DNA of 64,000 nucleotides from Paraburkholderia nodosa (GCF_001718195.1 NZ_MCNV01000011.1:1-64000); one strand, 5' to 3'. Positions 9,112-17,873 are shown, counted from the first letter of the stretch. Translations and numbers: made by a program. The notes: generated from the sequence alone by a model not told the origin.

Positions 9112-9755
9112 ACGACGAAATCGACGGCGGCGCGGCCCCCGCTGCGCCGGTCTGGCCCGCGTTCGCCGACCTGATGTCGGTGCTGCTGGGCGCGTTCCTG
9201 CTGATCCTCGTCGGTGTGGTCGGCATGCAGCTCGAACTGTCGAGCCGGCTCGCGAACGAGGTGAAACAGCGCAAGGCCGAAACCGAGCGCCGCAAGACGC
9301 TCGAAGAGGCGCTCGCGGGCCCGCTCGCGGCGGGGCGCGTGACGCTCGTGAACGGACGCATCGGCATTAGCGGCAGCGTGCTGTTCGCGCTGAACTCGGA
9401 CCAGTTGACGCCGCAAGGCCACGATCTGCTCAAGAGCCTCGCCGGGCCGCTCACGGCGTATCTGAAGAGCCGCGACGAAATCCTGATGGTGAGCGGATTC
9501 GCCGACGACCAGCAGGTGCACGCAGGCAACCGCCGCTTCGCCGACAACTGGGAGCTTTCGGCCGAACGCGCGTTGACGGTCACGCGCTCGTTCATCGACG
9601 CGGGCGTTCCCGCGTCGTCGGTGTTCGCGGCTGCGTTCGGCTCCGAGCAGCCGGTGAGCGCCAACACGGATGAAGCCGGCCGCGCGAAGAACCGCCGCGT
9701 GGAGATTGCGCCGGTGCCGCGGCCGACCGTCGGCGAGGGCAAGCATGCTCAATGA
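9108..9755 (+). CDS. MotB/ZorB-like OmpA-domain stator protein
   Basis: A 215-residue protein with a short cytoplasmic N-terminus, a single membrane helix (about residues 19-42), a coiled linker, and a C-terminal OmpA/MotB peptidoglycan-binding domain (about 85-205) with LSAERALTV and KNRRVEI. The start of the helix reads FADLMSVLLGAFLLIL. Asp21 occupies the place of the ion-carrying Asp of MotB (YADFMTAM context) and ZorB. The ATG at 9108 overlaps the stop of the MotA-like gene, implying coupled translation and complex formation. The predicted role is the peptidoglycan-anchored stator of an ion-driven 5:2-type complex; the rotor target is unknown. Confidence 0.8.
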   Translation: MNDEIDGGAAPAAPVWPAFADLMSVLLGAFLLILVGVVGMQLELSSRLANEVKQRKAETERRKTLEEALAGPLAAGRVTLVNGRIGISGSVLFALNSDQLTPQGHDLLKSLAGPLTAYLKSRDEILMVSGFADDQQVHAGNRRFADNWELSAERALTVTRSFIDAGVPASSVFAAAFGSEQPVSANTDEAGRAKNRRVEIAPVPRPTVGEGKHAQ

Positions 9756-10392
9756 TGCGGGCCTGGAGGTCGAACGAACCGCTGCGCCCGCCGCCCGCGC
9801 GCTGCTCGACGCCTGGCGCGCACGCGGGGCGGATCAGCTCGACCCGGTGCGCTTTCACTTCATCGAGGCGCTGGAACGCCGCGCCGCCGCACACGCGGGT
9901 GAAGCGCGCCGGCTCCTCGACGCGCGACTCGCACAACTACTTAAAGCCTTTTCAGACGACCTCGCGCGCGAGACATCGAAAATCACGCACCAGTTCGACG
10001 GCGATGCGCCGAGAAGCGAGCTGGGCCGCCTCGTCGATTCGCTCACGCGTGCGGAACCCGCTCAACCGGCGACGCGCGTGCGGCACGAGCCGGACCCGGA
10101 ACTGGTCGAATACTTCCGGCAAACGTGGCTGCGCGTGCGCTCCGAAAAGCAGTTGCGGCAGTCGCTGGACCAGGTGCCCAGAAACGCGGGGCCGCTCAAT
10201 TCGAGCAGCCTCGTGCATCGCGCGCTCTCGCTGATGCGAGAAGTGTCGCCGGGCTATCTGCAGCAATTTCTCGCCTATGCCGATGCGCTTTCGTGGCTCG
10301 AGCAGCTGAATGCGAGTGTGGGAGTGGCGGCGCCGGTCAAGGAGGCGCCGCGAACAACGTCTGCGAAGAAAGGCTCGCGCAAGGGGCGATAA
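9745..10392 (+). CDS. DUF2894 family protein, last gene of motor-like operon
   Basis: A 215-residue soluble protein that I recognise as the DUF2894 family found with DUF802 genes in Burkholderiales. The start at 9745 lies 11 bases inside the preceding gene. The N-terminal half is helical (ALLDAWRARGADQLDPVRF, then HFIEALERRAA). The central region has PDPELVEYFRQTWLRVRSE, and SLMREVSPGYLQQFLAYAD lies near the C-terminus. The last 20 residues are Lys/Arg/Ser-rich. No membrane segment or catalytic motif is seen. Its position suggests a cytoplasmic component of the motor complex. It ends only 5 bases from the convergent aroG. Confidence 0.75.
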   Translation: MLNDAGLEVERTAAPAARALLDAWRARGADQLDPVRFHFIEALERRAAAHAGEARRLLDARLAQLLKAFSDDLARETSKITHQFDGDAPRSELGRLVDSLTRAEPAQPATRVRHEPDPELVEYFRQTWLRVRSEKQLRQSLDQVPRNAGPLNSSSLVHRALSLMREVSPGYLQQFLAYADALSWLEQLNASVGVAAPVKEAPRTTSAKKGSRKGR

Positions 10393-10397
10393 CGCCC

Positions 10398-11555
10398 TCA
10401 GGCCGCCTTGCGCCGCTCCCGCACCGCCTGCGCCAGCCCATCGAGCACCGGCGCCGTCTGCGCCCAGCTGATGCACGCATCGGTGATCGACACGCCGTGC
10501 TTGAGCGGAACGCCCGGCTTCTGGTCCTGGCGCCCCTCTTCGAGATGGCTCTCGATCATCACGCCGACAATGCGCTTGTCGCCGCCCACCAACTGCTCGC
10601 CGATATCGCGCGCCACGTCGATCTGGCGCTGATGCGCCTTGTTCGAGTTCGCGTGCGAGCAGTCGATCATGACCTGCTCGCGCAGCCCCGCCTTCGCGAG
10701 CGCCGCGCAGCACGCCGCCACGGAAGCCGCGTCGTAGTTCGGCCCGCTCTTGCCGCCGCGCAGGATCACGTGGCAGTCGTCGTTGCCGCGCGTTTCGAAG
10801 ATTGCGGCCATGCCCATCTTCGTCATGCCCATGAACGCATGGCTCGCGCGCGCCGCGACGATGGCGTCGGCGGCGACCTGCACGCCGCCGTCGGTGCCGT
10901 TCTTGAAGCCGATCGGGCACGAGAGGCCCGAGGCGAGCTGCCGGTGGCTCTGGCTTTCGGTCGTGCGCGCGCCGATCGCGCCCCACGCCACGAGGTCGGC
11001 AATGAATTGCGGGCTCAGCAGATCGAGGAATTCCGTGGCCGTGGGCAGGCCGAGCGCGTTGATGTCGAGCAGCAACTGGCGCGCGGCGCGCAGGCCCTCG
11101 TTGATGCGGAAGCTGCCGTCCAGACGCGGGTCGTTGATATAGCCCTTCCAGCCCACCGTGGTGCGCGGCTTCTCGAAGTACACGCGCATGACGATCAGCA
11201 GGTCGTCCTCGAGCGTATCGGCCTTCGCCTTGAGCAGCTTCGCGTATTCGATCGCCTGGTCGTGGTCGTGGATCGAGCACGGGCCCACCACCACCACGAG
11301 CCGGTCGTCGCGCTGCGCGAGCACTTCCGCGATCTCGCTGCGGCTCGTTTCGACGAGCGTTTGCGTCTCCTGAGGCACCGGCAGCTCGTCGAGCAGCAGC
11401 GCGGGCGAGATGAGCGGGCGCACGGCGCCGATGCGCGTGTCGTCGATGCGGGTCGTGTCCTGGGTGGCGTCGGCCACGCCGACTTCCTGGTCGTGCTGCG
11501 GATTGTCGATACGGCTCAAGATGTTCTCCGACTGCGCTTTTGACGCGCGCATCAT
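10398..11555 (-). CDS. aroG: 3-deoxy-7-phosphoheptulonate synthase (DAHP synthase, class I)
   Basis: A 385-residue class I DAHP synthase that condenses phosphoenolpyruvate and erythrose 4-phosphate in the first step of the shikimate pathway. Family motifs include VVVGPCSIHD, MRVYFEKPRTTVGWKG, SCPIGFKNGTDG, VILRGGKSGPNYD and MIDCSHANSNK (with the metal-ligand Cys/His). It is somewhat longer at the N-terminus than the roughly 350-residue E. coli enzymes. Two adjacent ATGs (11555 and 11552) are possible and neither has a strong ribosome-binding site. Which aromatic amino acid gives feedback inhibition cannot be assigned. It follows the hydroxylase gene on the same strand, but a terminator separates them. 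Confidence 0.92.
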   Translation of the reverse strand: MMRASKAQSENILSRIDNPQHDQEVGVADATQDTTRIDDTRIGAVRPLISPALLLDELPVPQETQTLVETSRSEIAEVLAQRDDRLVVVVGPCSIHDHDQAIEYAKLLKAKADTLEDDLLIVMRVYFEKPRTTVGWKGYINDPRLDGSFRINEGLRAARQLLLDINALGLPTATEFLDLLSPQFIADLVAWGAIGARTTESQSHRQLASGLSCPIGFKNGTDGGVQVAADAIVAARASHAFMGMTKMGMAAIFETRGNDDCHVILRGGKSGPNYDAASVAACCAALAKAGLREQVMIDCSHANSNKAHQRQIDVARDIGEQLVGGDKRIVGVMIESHLEEGRQDQKPGVPLKHGVSITDACISWAQTAPVLDGLAQAVRERRKAA

Positions 11556-11645
11556 GCATGTGTGGTGGACGAATGCGCGATTATCGCATCCGGCGCGCCG
11601 GTGGTATCCCGAAACAGCATGCCGATACGTCATCCTGAAACGAAA

Positions 11646-11669
11646 CGAGGCGGCCCGAAGACCGCCTCG
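11646..11669 (-). terminator. Terminator after the fatty acid hydroxylase gene
   Basis: CGAGGCGG pairs with CCGCCTCG around an 8-base loop. On the minus strand it is followed by TTTCGTTTC. It sits 31 bases beyond the hydroxylase stop and about 90 bases upstream of aroG, so it separates the two transcripts. Confidence 0.65.
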
Positions 11670-11699
11670 CACGAGGAACCGCAACGAACACCGCAACGC

Positions 11700-12707
11700 T
11701 CAGCGCGCCGCGTCCCCCATCGGATACCCCTTGCCCGCGAGGCGCCGCGCGATGCGCACGAGCGCGAACCACTGCTGCGCGAGCAGCCCTTCGCCATAGT
11801 TCGCGCCCCGGCCGTACGGCGCGGGCAACTGCTCGCGAATGCCGGTGGGCTCATGCTCCTTGTTCCACGACGCCGTGCGGAACATCACGTCCCACCACGG
11901 AAACAGCACGCCGAAGTTGCAGCCGTAGCGCGTGCCCTCGTGGCCATAGCCGATCGCATGATGGCGGCGATGAAACGCCGGGCTCACGACGATGCGCTCG
12001 AGCAGCCAGCCGAAGTCGAGCCGCGCGTTCACGTGCTGCACGCTCTGCATGAAGTTGCTCACGGCCACGAGCACGACGAACTGCGCGGGCGGCACGCCGA
12101 TAAGGAGCGAGATGCCCGCAAAGAACGCGGCCTGCACGATATCGTCGAGGAAGTGATTGCGATCGTCGCACCACAGCGACATCTGCTGCTGGCTGTGATG
12201 CACGGCGTGCAGTTCCCACCACACGCCGAAGCGATGCTGCCACCGGTGATACCAGTAGCCCGCGAAATCGAGCACGACGAGATAGATGAGGAACGACACG
12301 ATCGGCTTGTCGGTCACGCCGGGCCAGAGGCTATCCACTTCGATGTTCGGTATGTTGTGGATCGCCATCAGGCTCTGCCAGTGATTGAACACGGGCGTGA
12401 GCAGAAAGAAGAACGCGATGTTCAGAATGCCGAGTTTCGCGATCCACGTGTACCAGACGTCGGCGCGCAGCGCCCGGCGATCGCCCCAGTCTTCCGCGGG
12501 CCGCAGCGCTTCGAGCGGGCGCAGCAGCACATACGAGGCGCAGATCTGCAGCACGCCGACGATCACCCAGTAGAGCGCGTCATACGTGTCCTCGTCGTAG
12601 CCCATCAGGCCGACCTTGTAGAAGACCGGCTGCACCACGTCCACGTAGACGAGCGTCTGCAGCCACGAAACGAGGTTGTCGGCCTGCGAAATCAGCGTAT
12701 CGAGCAT
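11700..12707 (-). CDS. Sterol desaturase / fatty acid hydroxylase superfamily protein
   Basis: A 335-residue integral membrane di-iron enzyme. Several hydrophobic segments lie between residues 10 and 210. The three His clusters of the superfamily are present in order: HRWQH, HAVHH and HRRHH, with further His residues between (QHVNARLDFG). Members hydroxylate or desaturate lipids with O2. Bacterial sterols are unlikely here, so an acyl chain or other membrane lipid is the more probable substrate. It begins 13 bases after the beta-propeller gene on the same strand, so the two form an operon. Confidence 0.85.
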   Translation of the reverse strand: MLDTLISQADNLVSWLQTLVYVDVVQPVFYKVGLMGYDEDTYDALYWVIVGVLQICASYVLLRPLEALRPAEDWGDRRALRADVWYTWIAKLGILNIAFFFLLTPVFNHWQSLMAIHNIPNIEVDSLWPGVTDKPIVSFLIYLVVLDFAGYWYHRWQHRFGVWWELHAVHHSQQQMSLWCDDRNHFLDDIVQAAFFAGISLLIGVPPAQFVVLVAVSNFMQSVQHVNARLDFGWLLERIVVSPAFHRRHHAIGYGHEGTRYGCNFGVLFPWWDVMFRTASWNKEHEPTGIREQLPAPYGRGANYGEGLLAQQWFALVRIARRLAGKGYPMGDAAR

Positions 12708-12720
12708 CGAGACTCCTCAG

Positions 12721-13707
12721 TCAGTCCGGGTTCGGCGCGTACACCGGCGCGCTGTTCGCGAAGTAGATGCCATGCGGCGAGCGGCCCACCGCGATCGTGT
12801 CGATCAGCTTGCGCGTGTTCAGGTCGATGATGCCCACGTGCTTCGCGAAACGGAACGTCACCCATAGGTAACGCTTGTCCGCCGAAAGTTCCATGTCGTC
12901 GGGACCGGGGCGCAGGCCCGTGATGTCGGCGACTTTCGTGAGCGTCGTGTAGTCGAGAATGCTGATCGTGCTCTCGACGCGATTCGACACGGCAATATGT
13001 TTGCCATCGTCCAGATTGCGGAAGTTATGCGCCCCGCGGCCGGTCTGGATCTTTTTCACGACCGTGCGGTTGTGCCAGTCCACCACGGCCACGTTGTCCT
13101 CACCCGTCATGCCCACGAGCAGGTACTTGTCGCCCGGCGTCATCCACAGACCCGCGGGCGTGTTACCCACTTGCAGCTTCCAGAGCACCGTTTGCGTCGG
13201 CAGGTCGATGGCGGCCACTTCGCCCGTGTCCTGCAGCGTAACGAATGCCGTTTTGTTGTCTGAGGCGAACGTGATGTGGCTCGGCGTTTTCCCGAGCGGA
13301 ATGCGCTTGGCGATCGTGAGGTTCTTGCCGTCGTAGTGATAGACGTCCACGCGGTCGAGTCGCAGGCCCGCGGTCACGAACCATTTACGGTCGGGCGAAA
13401 AGCCGAGCTGGTACGGGTCTTCGATCCCTTCCAGGCGGCTTTGCACCTGACCCGTATGCGGATCGAGGAACAGCAGGTCGTTCGACACCGAATCGGCGAC
13501 GATGAGCGACTTGCCGTCGGGCGTGATCATCAGGTGGTGCGGTTCCTTGCCCGTGGGCTCGGTGCCGACCACGGTGCGGCTTGCCTGGTCGATGAGCGAG
13601 AGCTTCGCCTCGCCCGAGTCGAGCACGATGACCTTGTCGTCGGCGTGGGCGAGCGCGCCCCATGCGAGGCCGCTTATCAGCAGCGCAGTCGCGAACGGTT
13701 TCTTCAT
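12721..13707 (-). CDS. Secreted beta-propeller protein (YncE / 40-residue YVTN repeats)
   Basis: A 328-residue periplasmic protein. Residues 1-22 are a Sec signal peptide ending ALAHA. The rest is a series of roughly 40-residue blades with the pattern D-x-L-T-K-VV-x-TGxxPHxLxxTPDG-x-V (for example HHLMITPDGKSLIVAD and PAGLWMTPGDKYLLVG), predicting a seven-bladed propeller like YncE. No catalytic motif is seen, so it probably binds a ligand or partner. The ATG at 13707 is chosen for the signal peptide. It is first in the operon with the hydroxylase, and the promoter should lie in the 240-base gap shared with mntH. Confidence 0.85.
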   Translation of the reverse strand: MKKPFATALLISGLAWGALAHADDKVIVLDSGEAKLSLIDQASRTVVGTEPTGKEPHHLMITPDGKSLIVADSVSNDLLFLDPHTGQVQSRLEGIEDPYQLGFSPDRKWFVTAGLRLDRVDVYHYDGKNLTIAKRIPLGKTPSHITFASDNKTAFVTLQDTGEVAAIDLPTQTVLWKLQVGNTPAGLWMTPGDKYLLVGMTGEDNVAVVDWHNRTVVKKIQTGRGAHNFRNLDDGKHIAVSNRVESTISILDYTTLTKVADITGLRPGPDDMELSADKRYLWVTFRFAKHVGIIDLNTRKLIDTIAVGRSPHGIYFANSAPVYAPNPD

Positions 13708-13944
13708 ACGGACCGGTGTAAACGAAAAGATCGGGAATTCAGGCATTTCGTAAGGGAAAGAGAGCAGCGAAGGCGCGGCGCGCCGGTTTGTGCTGAGATA
13801 GCGCCAAGACAGGCGTGCGGATTGCCTGCTTAACGCGTGAGGGCCCGATTCCGATGACGCACTTTCAACGTATTCACACCTGCTCGATGCGTGCCACAGA
13901 GCGATGGGCTGCGGCTTCTGACCCCGGCCCGCGCGAGAAGTTGC

Positions 13945-15270
13945 ATGGATCATCGCGCCCGCGATGACGAGGTGCCGCGCGCCCCCGACGGCCTCACACG
14001 CAACACGGCCGCCGCGGTACGCGAAGCGCTCGAAGGACGCCGCCGCGGCGTCGCCCTTCTGCTGCCGCTTGCGGGTCCGGCCGTGGTCATCTCGGTGGCG
14101 TATATCGACCCCGGCAATATCGCGACCAACATCCAGGCCGGTGCGCGCTACGGCTACGCGCTACTCTGGGTCGTGCTGCTCGCCAACGTCATCGCCATGC
14201 TGTTTCAGGGGCTTTCCGCGAAGCTCGGCATCGCCACGGGACGCAATCTCGCCGAGCTGTGCCGCGACAGCCTGCCCGCGCCGCTCGTGTGGCTCATGTG
14301 GGGCGTGAGCGAGATCGCGGCCATGGCCACCGATCTCGCCGAATTCCTCGGCGGCGCGATCGGCCTTGCGCTGCTCTTTCGTCTGCCGCTGCTCGCGGGC
14401 ATGGCAGTCACGGCTGTCGTGACCTATGCGCTGCTGTTTCTCCAGCGCGCGGGCTTCCGGCCGCTCGAATTGCTGATCGGCGCGCTCGTGGGCGTGATCG
14501 GCATCTGCTATGTTCTGGAGCTTTTCATTACGCCGATCGAGTGGCAGACCCTGCTGCGCCACCTCGCTACGCCACGCCTGCCCGACGCGCAAGCCGTGAC
14601 GATCGCGGTGGGCATCATCGGCGCCACGGTCATGCCGCATGCGCTCTTTCTGCATTCGGGGCTCACCCAGGCGCGCGTGCTTGCGCGCAACGACGCCGAG
14701 CGCAAGCGCCTCGTGAAGTTTTCTAACGTCGAGGTCGTGGTCGCGCTTTCGGTGGCCGGGCTCATCAACATGGCGATGGTGGTGATGGCCTCCGGCGCGT
14801 TCCACCAGGGCTACGCGGATGTCGCCGAAATCGAGACCGCCTACCGCACGCTCGCGCCGCTGCTGGGCGCGGCGGCCGCCAGCATCTTCCTCGTTTCGCT
14901 GATCGCCTCGGGCATTTCGAGCTCGGTGGTCGGCACGCTTGCGGGGCAGATGATCATGCAAGGCTTCGTGAACTTTCGCATTCCGCTGTGGCTGCGCCGC
15001 GCGGTGACGATGGTGCCGAGTTTCGTCGTGGTGGCGCTGGGCGTGAACGCCACCGACGCGCTCGTCATGAGCCAGGTCGTGCTGAGCCTCGCCTTGCCGT
15101 TCCCGATGGCCGCGCTCGTCTGGTTCACGGGTCGCGGCGACGTGATGGGGTCCCATCGCAACCGCGCGCTCACGGCTGCGGCAGCCGTGGCGGGCGCGGC
15201 CGCGGTGCTCTCGCTCAATGTCGTGCTGGTGCTCACGACCTTCGGCGTGGCGGTGCCGGGGCTCGGGTAA
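13945..15270 (+). CDS. mntH: Nramp-family divalent metal/H+ symporter (MntH)
   Basis: A 441-residue, roughly 11-helix inner-membrane transporter of the Nramp family, which imports Mn(II) and Fe(II) with protons. The helix-1 motif DPGN is at residues 55-58 and the helix-6 motif MPHALFLHS begins at residue 230; both contribute metal ligands. The frame opens upstream with GTG at 13891, but the ATG at 13945 follows GAGAAG at reasonable spacing and gives the usual cytoplasmic N-terminus. No MntR box or Mn riboswitch was recognised in the divergent gap. The gene appears to stand alone. Confidence 0.88.
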   Translation: MDHRARDDEVPRAPDGLTRNTAAAVREALEGRRRGVALLLPLAGPAVVISVAYIDPGNIATNIQAGARYGYALLWVVLLANVIAMLFQGLSAKLGIATGRNLAELCRDSLPAPLVWLMWGVSEIAAMATDLAEFLGGAIGLALLFRLPLLAGMAVTAVVTYALLFLQRAGFRPLELLIGALVGVIGICYVLELFITPIEWQTLLRHLATPRLPDAQAVTIAVGIIGATVMPHALFLHSGLTQARVLARNDAERKRLVKFSNVEVVVALSVAGLINMAMVVMASGAFHQGYADVAEIETAYRTLAPLLGAAAASIFLVSLIASGISSSVVGTLAGQMIMQGFVNFRIPLWLRRAVTMVPSFVVVALGVNATDALVMSQVVLSLALPFPMAALVWFTGRGDVMGSHRNRALTAAAAVAGAAAVLSLNVVLVLTTFGVAVPGLG

Positions 15271-15498
15271 GGATCGGCTCGCTGCCGGGCGATGGATGCA
15301 TGAACGGCCGGTCGGTTTATCGACGACAGGCGTCTCGCGCGACGGCTCGTTCGCGCCATGCGTGCAAACTCGCGCGAAACCATGCACCATTAGCGTTTTC
15401 GCCGCACCCCGCTCTTGCGCCGGGTGCGGGTTCTGTAACCGCGCGCTAGCGGTCGTGCTCAACAACGTTGCCCGAGCGCGCGTCACCTCCGACCTGCC

Positions 15499-16974
15499 AT
15501 GACGAATCAGCCTGCCCAAGCCTTGCCCGAACAGCCCGTCGACATGATCATTTTCGGCGGCGGAGGCGACCTGGCCGCGCGCAAACTGCTGCCCGCGCTC
15601 TACATGGCGCACCTGCACGGCAACCTGCCGCCGGAAACGCGCATCATCGCCGTGGGCCGCAAGAACTGGACGATCGACGACTATCGCAAGTTCATGGAAG
15701 AGCAGTCGCGTCCGTTCATCGACGCGAAAGCGTTCGATGCGCAAGCGTGGGACCGCTATCTGAACCTGTTCCAGTACGTGATCATCGACGTGAACGACCC
15801 CGTCAATTACGCGAACCTGAAGGCGGCGTCGCGCGAGCATGCCCTGCGCGTGTTCTATCTCTCGACTTCGCCGGAACTGTTCACGACGATTTGCGACAAC
15901 CTCACGGCGGGCGGCCTGATCGACGGCAGCTCGCGTGTGGTGCTCGAAAAGCCGCTCGGCCACGATCTCGCCTCGGCGCAGGAGATCAACGAATCGGTGG
16001 GCCGGCACTTCTCCGAATCGCAGATCTACCGGATCGACCACTATCTGGGCAAGGAAACGGTGCAGAACCTGATGGTGCTGCGCTTCGGCAACCCGATCTT
16101 CGGGCCGCTATGGCAGGCGCCGTATATCCGCAGCGTGCAGATCACGGTTGCGGAAACGGTGGGCGTGGGCAGCCGCGCGGGCTTCTACGATCACACCGGC
16201 GCGCTGCGCGACATGGTGCAGAACCACCTGCTGCAACTGCTGTGCATCGTGGCGATGGAACCGCCCGTCTCGCTCGACCCGGACGCCGTGCGCGACGAAA
16301 AGCTCAAGGTGCTGCGCTCGTTGCGCCCCATGTCGCTCGCCGATATCGCACGCGACACCGTGCGCGGCCAGTACGCGGCAGGCGCCGTGGACGGCCAGCC
16401 GGTGAAGGGTTATCTGCAGGAAGACAACGTGCCGGCCGACAGCAAGGCGGAAACGTTCGTCGCGCTGCGCGCGCACATCAACAACTGGCGCTGGGCCAAC
16501 GTGCCGTTTTTCCTGCGCACGGGCAAGCGCATGCAGAAGCGCCAGTCGGAAATCGTGATCGAATTCGCGGACCTGCCGTTCTCCATCTTCCCGAGCGGCC
16601 CGCGCAATTACGGCAACCGCCTCGTGATCCAGCTGCAGCCGGAGGAGTCGATCCAGCTGCAGATGCTCGCGAAGGAGCCGGGCAGCGGCATGAACATGCT
16701 GCCCGTGAGCCTGAATCTCGACCTGCAGCAGGCCATCCCCGAGCGCCGCGCAGAAGCCTACGAGCGCTTGCTGATCGACGTGATTCGCGGCCGCCTCACG
16801 CACTTCATGCGTCGCGACGAACTGGAAGCCGCATGGACGTGGGTCGAGCCGATTCTCGACGGCTGGAAGGAGCTGAACGACCGCCCGCGCACTTACACGG
16901 CGGGCACGTTCGGGCCGGCGGCATCGTCGGCGCTGCTCGCGCGAGAGAACATGTCGTGGGCCGAAGAGATGTAA
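15499..16974 (+). CDS. zwf: Glucose-6-phosphate 1-dehydrogenase
   Basis: A 491-residue enzyme that oxidises glucose 6-phosphate to 6-phosphogluconolactone, feeding the Entner-Doudoroff and pentose phosphate routes and supplying NADPH. The N-terminal dinucleotide-binding motif is FGGGGDLAARKLLPAL (about 19-34). EKPLGHD follows near 155, and the catalytic signature RIDHYLGKE starts at residue 178. Length matches the bacterial family. Unlike in many pseudomonads, pgl and edd are not adjacent. It is followed by a stable hairpin and a small convergent gene. Confidence 0.95.
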   Translation: MTNQPAQALPEQPVDMIIFGGGGDLAARKLLPALYMAHLHGNLPPETRIIAVGRKNWTIDDYRKFMEEQSRPFIDAKAFDAQAWDRYLNLFQYVIIDVNDPVNYANLKAASREHALRVFYLSTSPELFTTICDNLTAGGLIDGSSRVVLEKPLGHDLASAQEINESVGRHFSESQIYRIDHYLGKETVQNLMVLRFGNPIFGPLWQAPYIRSVQITVAETVGVGSRAGFYDHTGALRDMVQNHLLQLLCIVAMEPPVSLDPDAVRDEKLKVLRSLRPMSLADIARDTVRGQYAAGAVDGQPVKGYLQEDNVPADSKAETFVALRAHINNWRWANVPFFLRTGKRMQKRQSEIVIEFADLPFSIFPSGPRNYGNRLVIQLQPEESIQLQMLAKEPGSGMNMLPVSLNLDLQQAIPERRAEAYERLLIDVIRGRLTHFMRRDELEAAWTWVEPILDGWKELNDRPRTYTAGTFGPAASSALLARENMSWAEEM

Positions 16975-16986
16975 ATGTGAAGGACC

Positions 16987-17017
16987 GCGAGCGCCGCGCA
17001 TCATGCGGGGCGCTCGC
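16987..17017. terminator. Hairpin after zwf
   Basis: GCGAGCGCC pairs perfectly with GGCGCTCGC, and the intervening bases can form a small inner stem (GCGCAT / ATGCG). It starts 12 bases after the zwf stop and lies just beyond the end of the small convergent gene, so it may serve both. There is no T run. Confidence 0.5.
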
Positions 17018-17026
17018 AGCACGGCT

Positions 17027-17176
17027 TTACCGGTCGCCCGAATCCGGACGAAAAAGATCGAAGCCGGCGAATACGATCACACCGCTGAGCGCCATCAACG
17101 GCACCGAATGGCGGCCGAGAAAAAGAACCGCGGCCGCAAGCCAGGTTGAAATACAGAAAGCGCCAATGCGCCGCAT
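17027..17176 (-). CDS. Small two-helix membrane protein, 49 aa
   Basis: An open frame of 49 codons starts at ATG 17176, preceded by GGGAGTGGCATC, a good Shine-Dalgarno. The product begins MRRIGAF and has two hydrophobic segments (about residues 4-20 and 26-41) separated by GRHS, with a charged tail ending DSGDR. Nothing in it suggests a known family. The combination of a good ribosome-binding site, positive-inside N-terminus and two helices makes a real small inner-membrane protein more likely than chance. Its position between zwf and a MarR gene gives no functional clue. Confidence 0.5.
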   Translation of the reverse strand: MRRIGAFCISTWLAAAVLFLGRHSVPLMALSGVIVFAGFDLFRPDSGDR

Positions 17177-17257
17177 GATGCCACTCCCTACTCTTTAATG
17201 CCCTTTTGAATGAAGCGTGGCGGCGCATGACGCGTGCCGCACGTTTGCAGCCCGACA

Positions 17258-17674
17258 TCAGTCCAACGTGGCCCGCGCCGTGCGCAGACGCGACACCGTA
17301 TCCACGAACGCCTCCCCGCCGAGCGTGCGCTTCAGGCGGCTCGCGACCGTCGCGCTCGCCGCATTGAGCGCTTCGCGAATCGCGATGGCCTGGGCCGTGG
17401 GCACGATCGCCACTTCGCGGCCGTCGCCATCCGTGCGCTGGCGCTCAACGTAGCCGCGCGCCTCCAAGCCGTCGAGCACGCGCGTGGCCGTGGGGCGCGC
17501 GATGGAGAGCAGATCGGCCAGTTCGCGCTGCGGCAAACCGGGACGCTCCAGCACGGCGCGCAGCATGAAACCCTGCGGCGGCGTGAGCTCGAAGCACTCG
17601 AAGGCTTGCGCCCATTCGCGCTCGAGGCGCCGCGCGAGCGCCGTGGTGTTGAAGTAAAGGCAATGATCGAACAT
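17258..17674 (-). CDS. MarR-family transcriptional regulator
   Basis: A 138-residue winged-helix regulator. ALARRLEREWAQAFECFELTPPQG begins the first helices, QRELADLLSIARPTATRVLDGLEARGYVERQ is the helix-turn-helix plus wing start (about 55-80), and the wing contains DGDGREVAI. The start at 17674 (MFDHCLYF) is chosen over the in-frame start six codons upstream because it is the typical MarR N-terminus; the ribosome-binding site is weak for both. The zinc alcohol dehydrogenase gene starts about 200 bases away on the opposite strand and is a plausible target. An AT-rich stretch around 17690-17706 upstream could be the operator. Confidence 0.85.
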   Translation of the reverse strand: MFDHCLYFNTTALARRLEREWAQAFECFELTPPQGFMLRAVLERPGLPQRELADLLSIARPTATRVLDGLEARGYVERQRTDGDGREVAIVPTAQAIAIREALNAASATVASRLKRTLGGEAFVDTVSRLRTARATLD

Positions 17675-17873
17675 GCACACAGGATAACCCAATATAGTTA
17701 GCTATGCAACGATCTACTCCGAACGCATGTGCCGGGCCTTCTGACAAATCAAAGCGCGCAGCAGCAGAAAATAGAACGATCGGACGAATTTAGACGGCAT
17801 CGGCTATGATGCAAAGACGCCGCAATCGTCTGGCCGGGCATGGCCGCCGTATACAACACTCACGGAGACATCG

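Noticed and set aside
5760..10392. Calling the motor operon a Zorya defence system
   Set aside because: The ZorA/ZorB-like logic is present, but no ZorC, ZorD or ZorE-type effector lies nearby and the surroundings are housekeeping genes.
17001..17258. An 85-codon minus-strand frame overlapping the 49-aa small protein gene
   Set aside because: Basic, without hydrophobic pattern or ribosome-binding site; the other frame has both.
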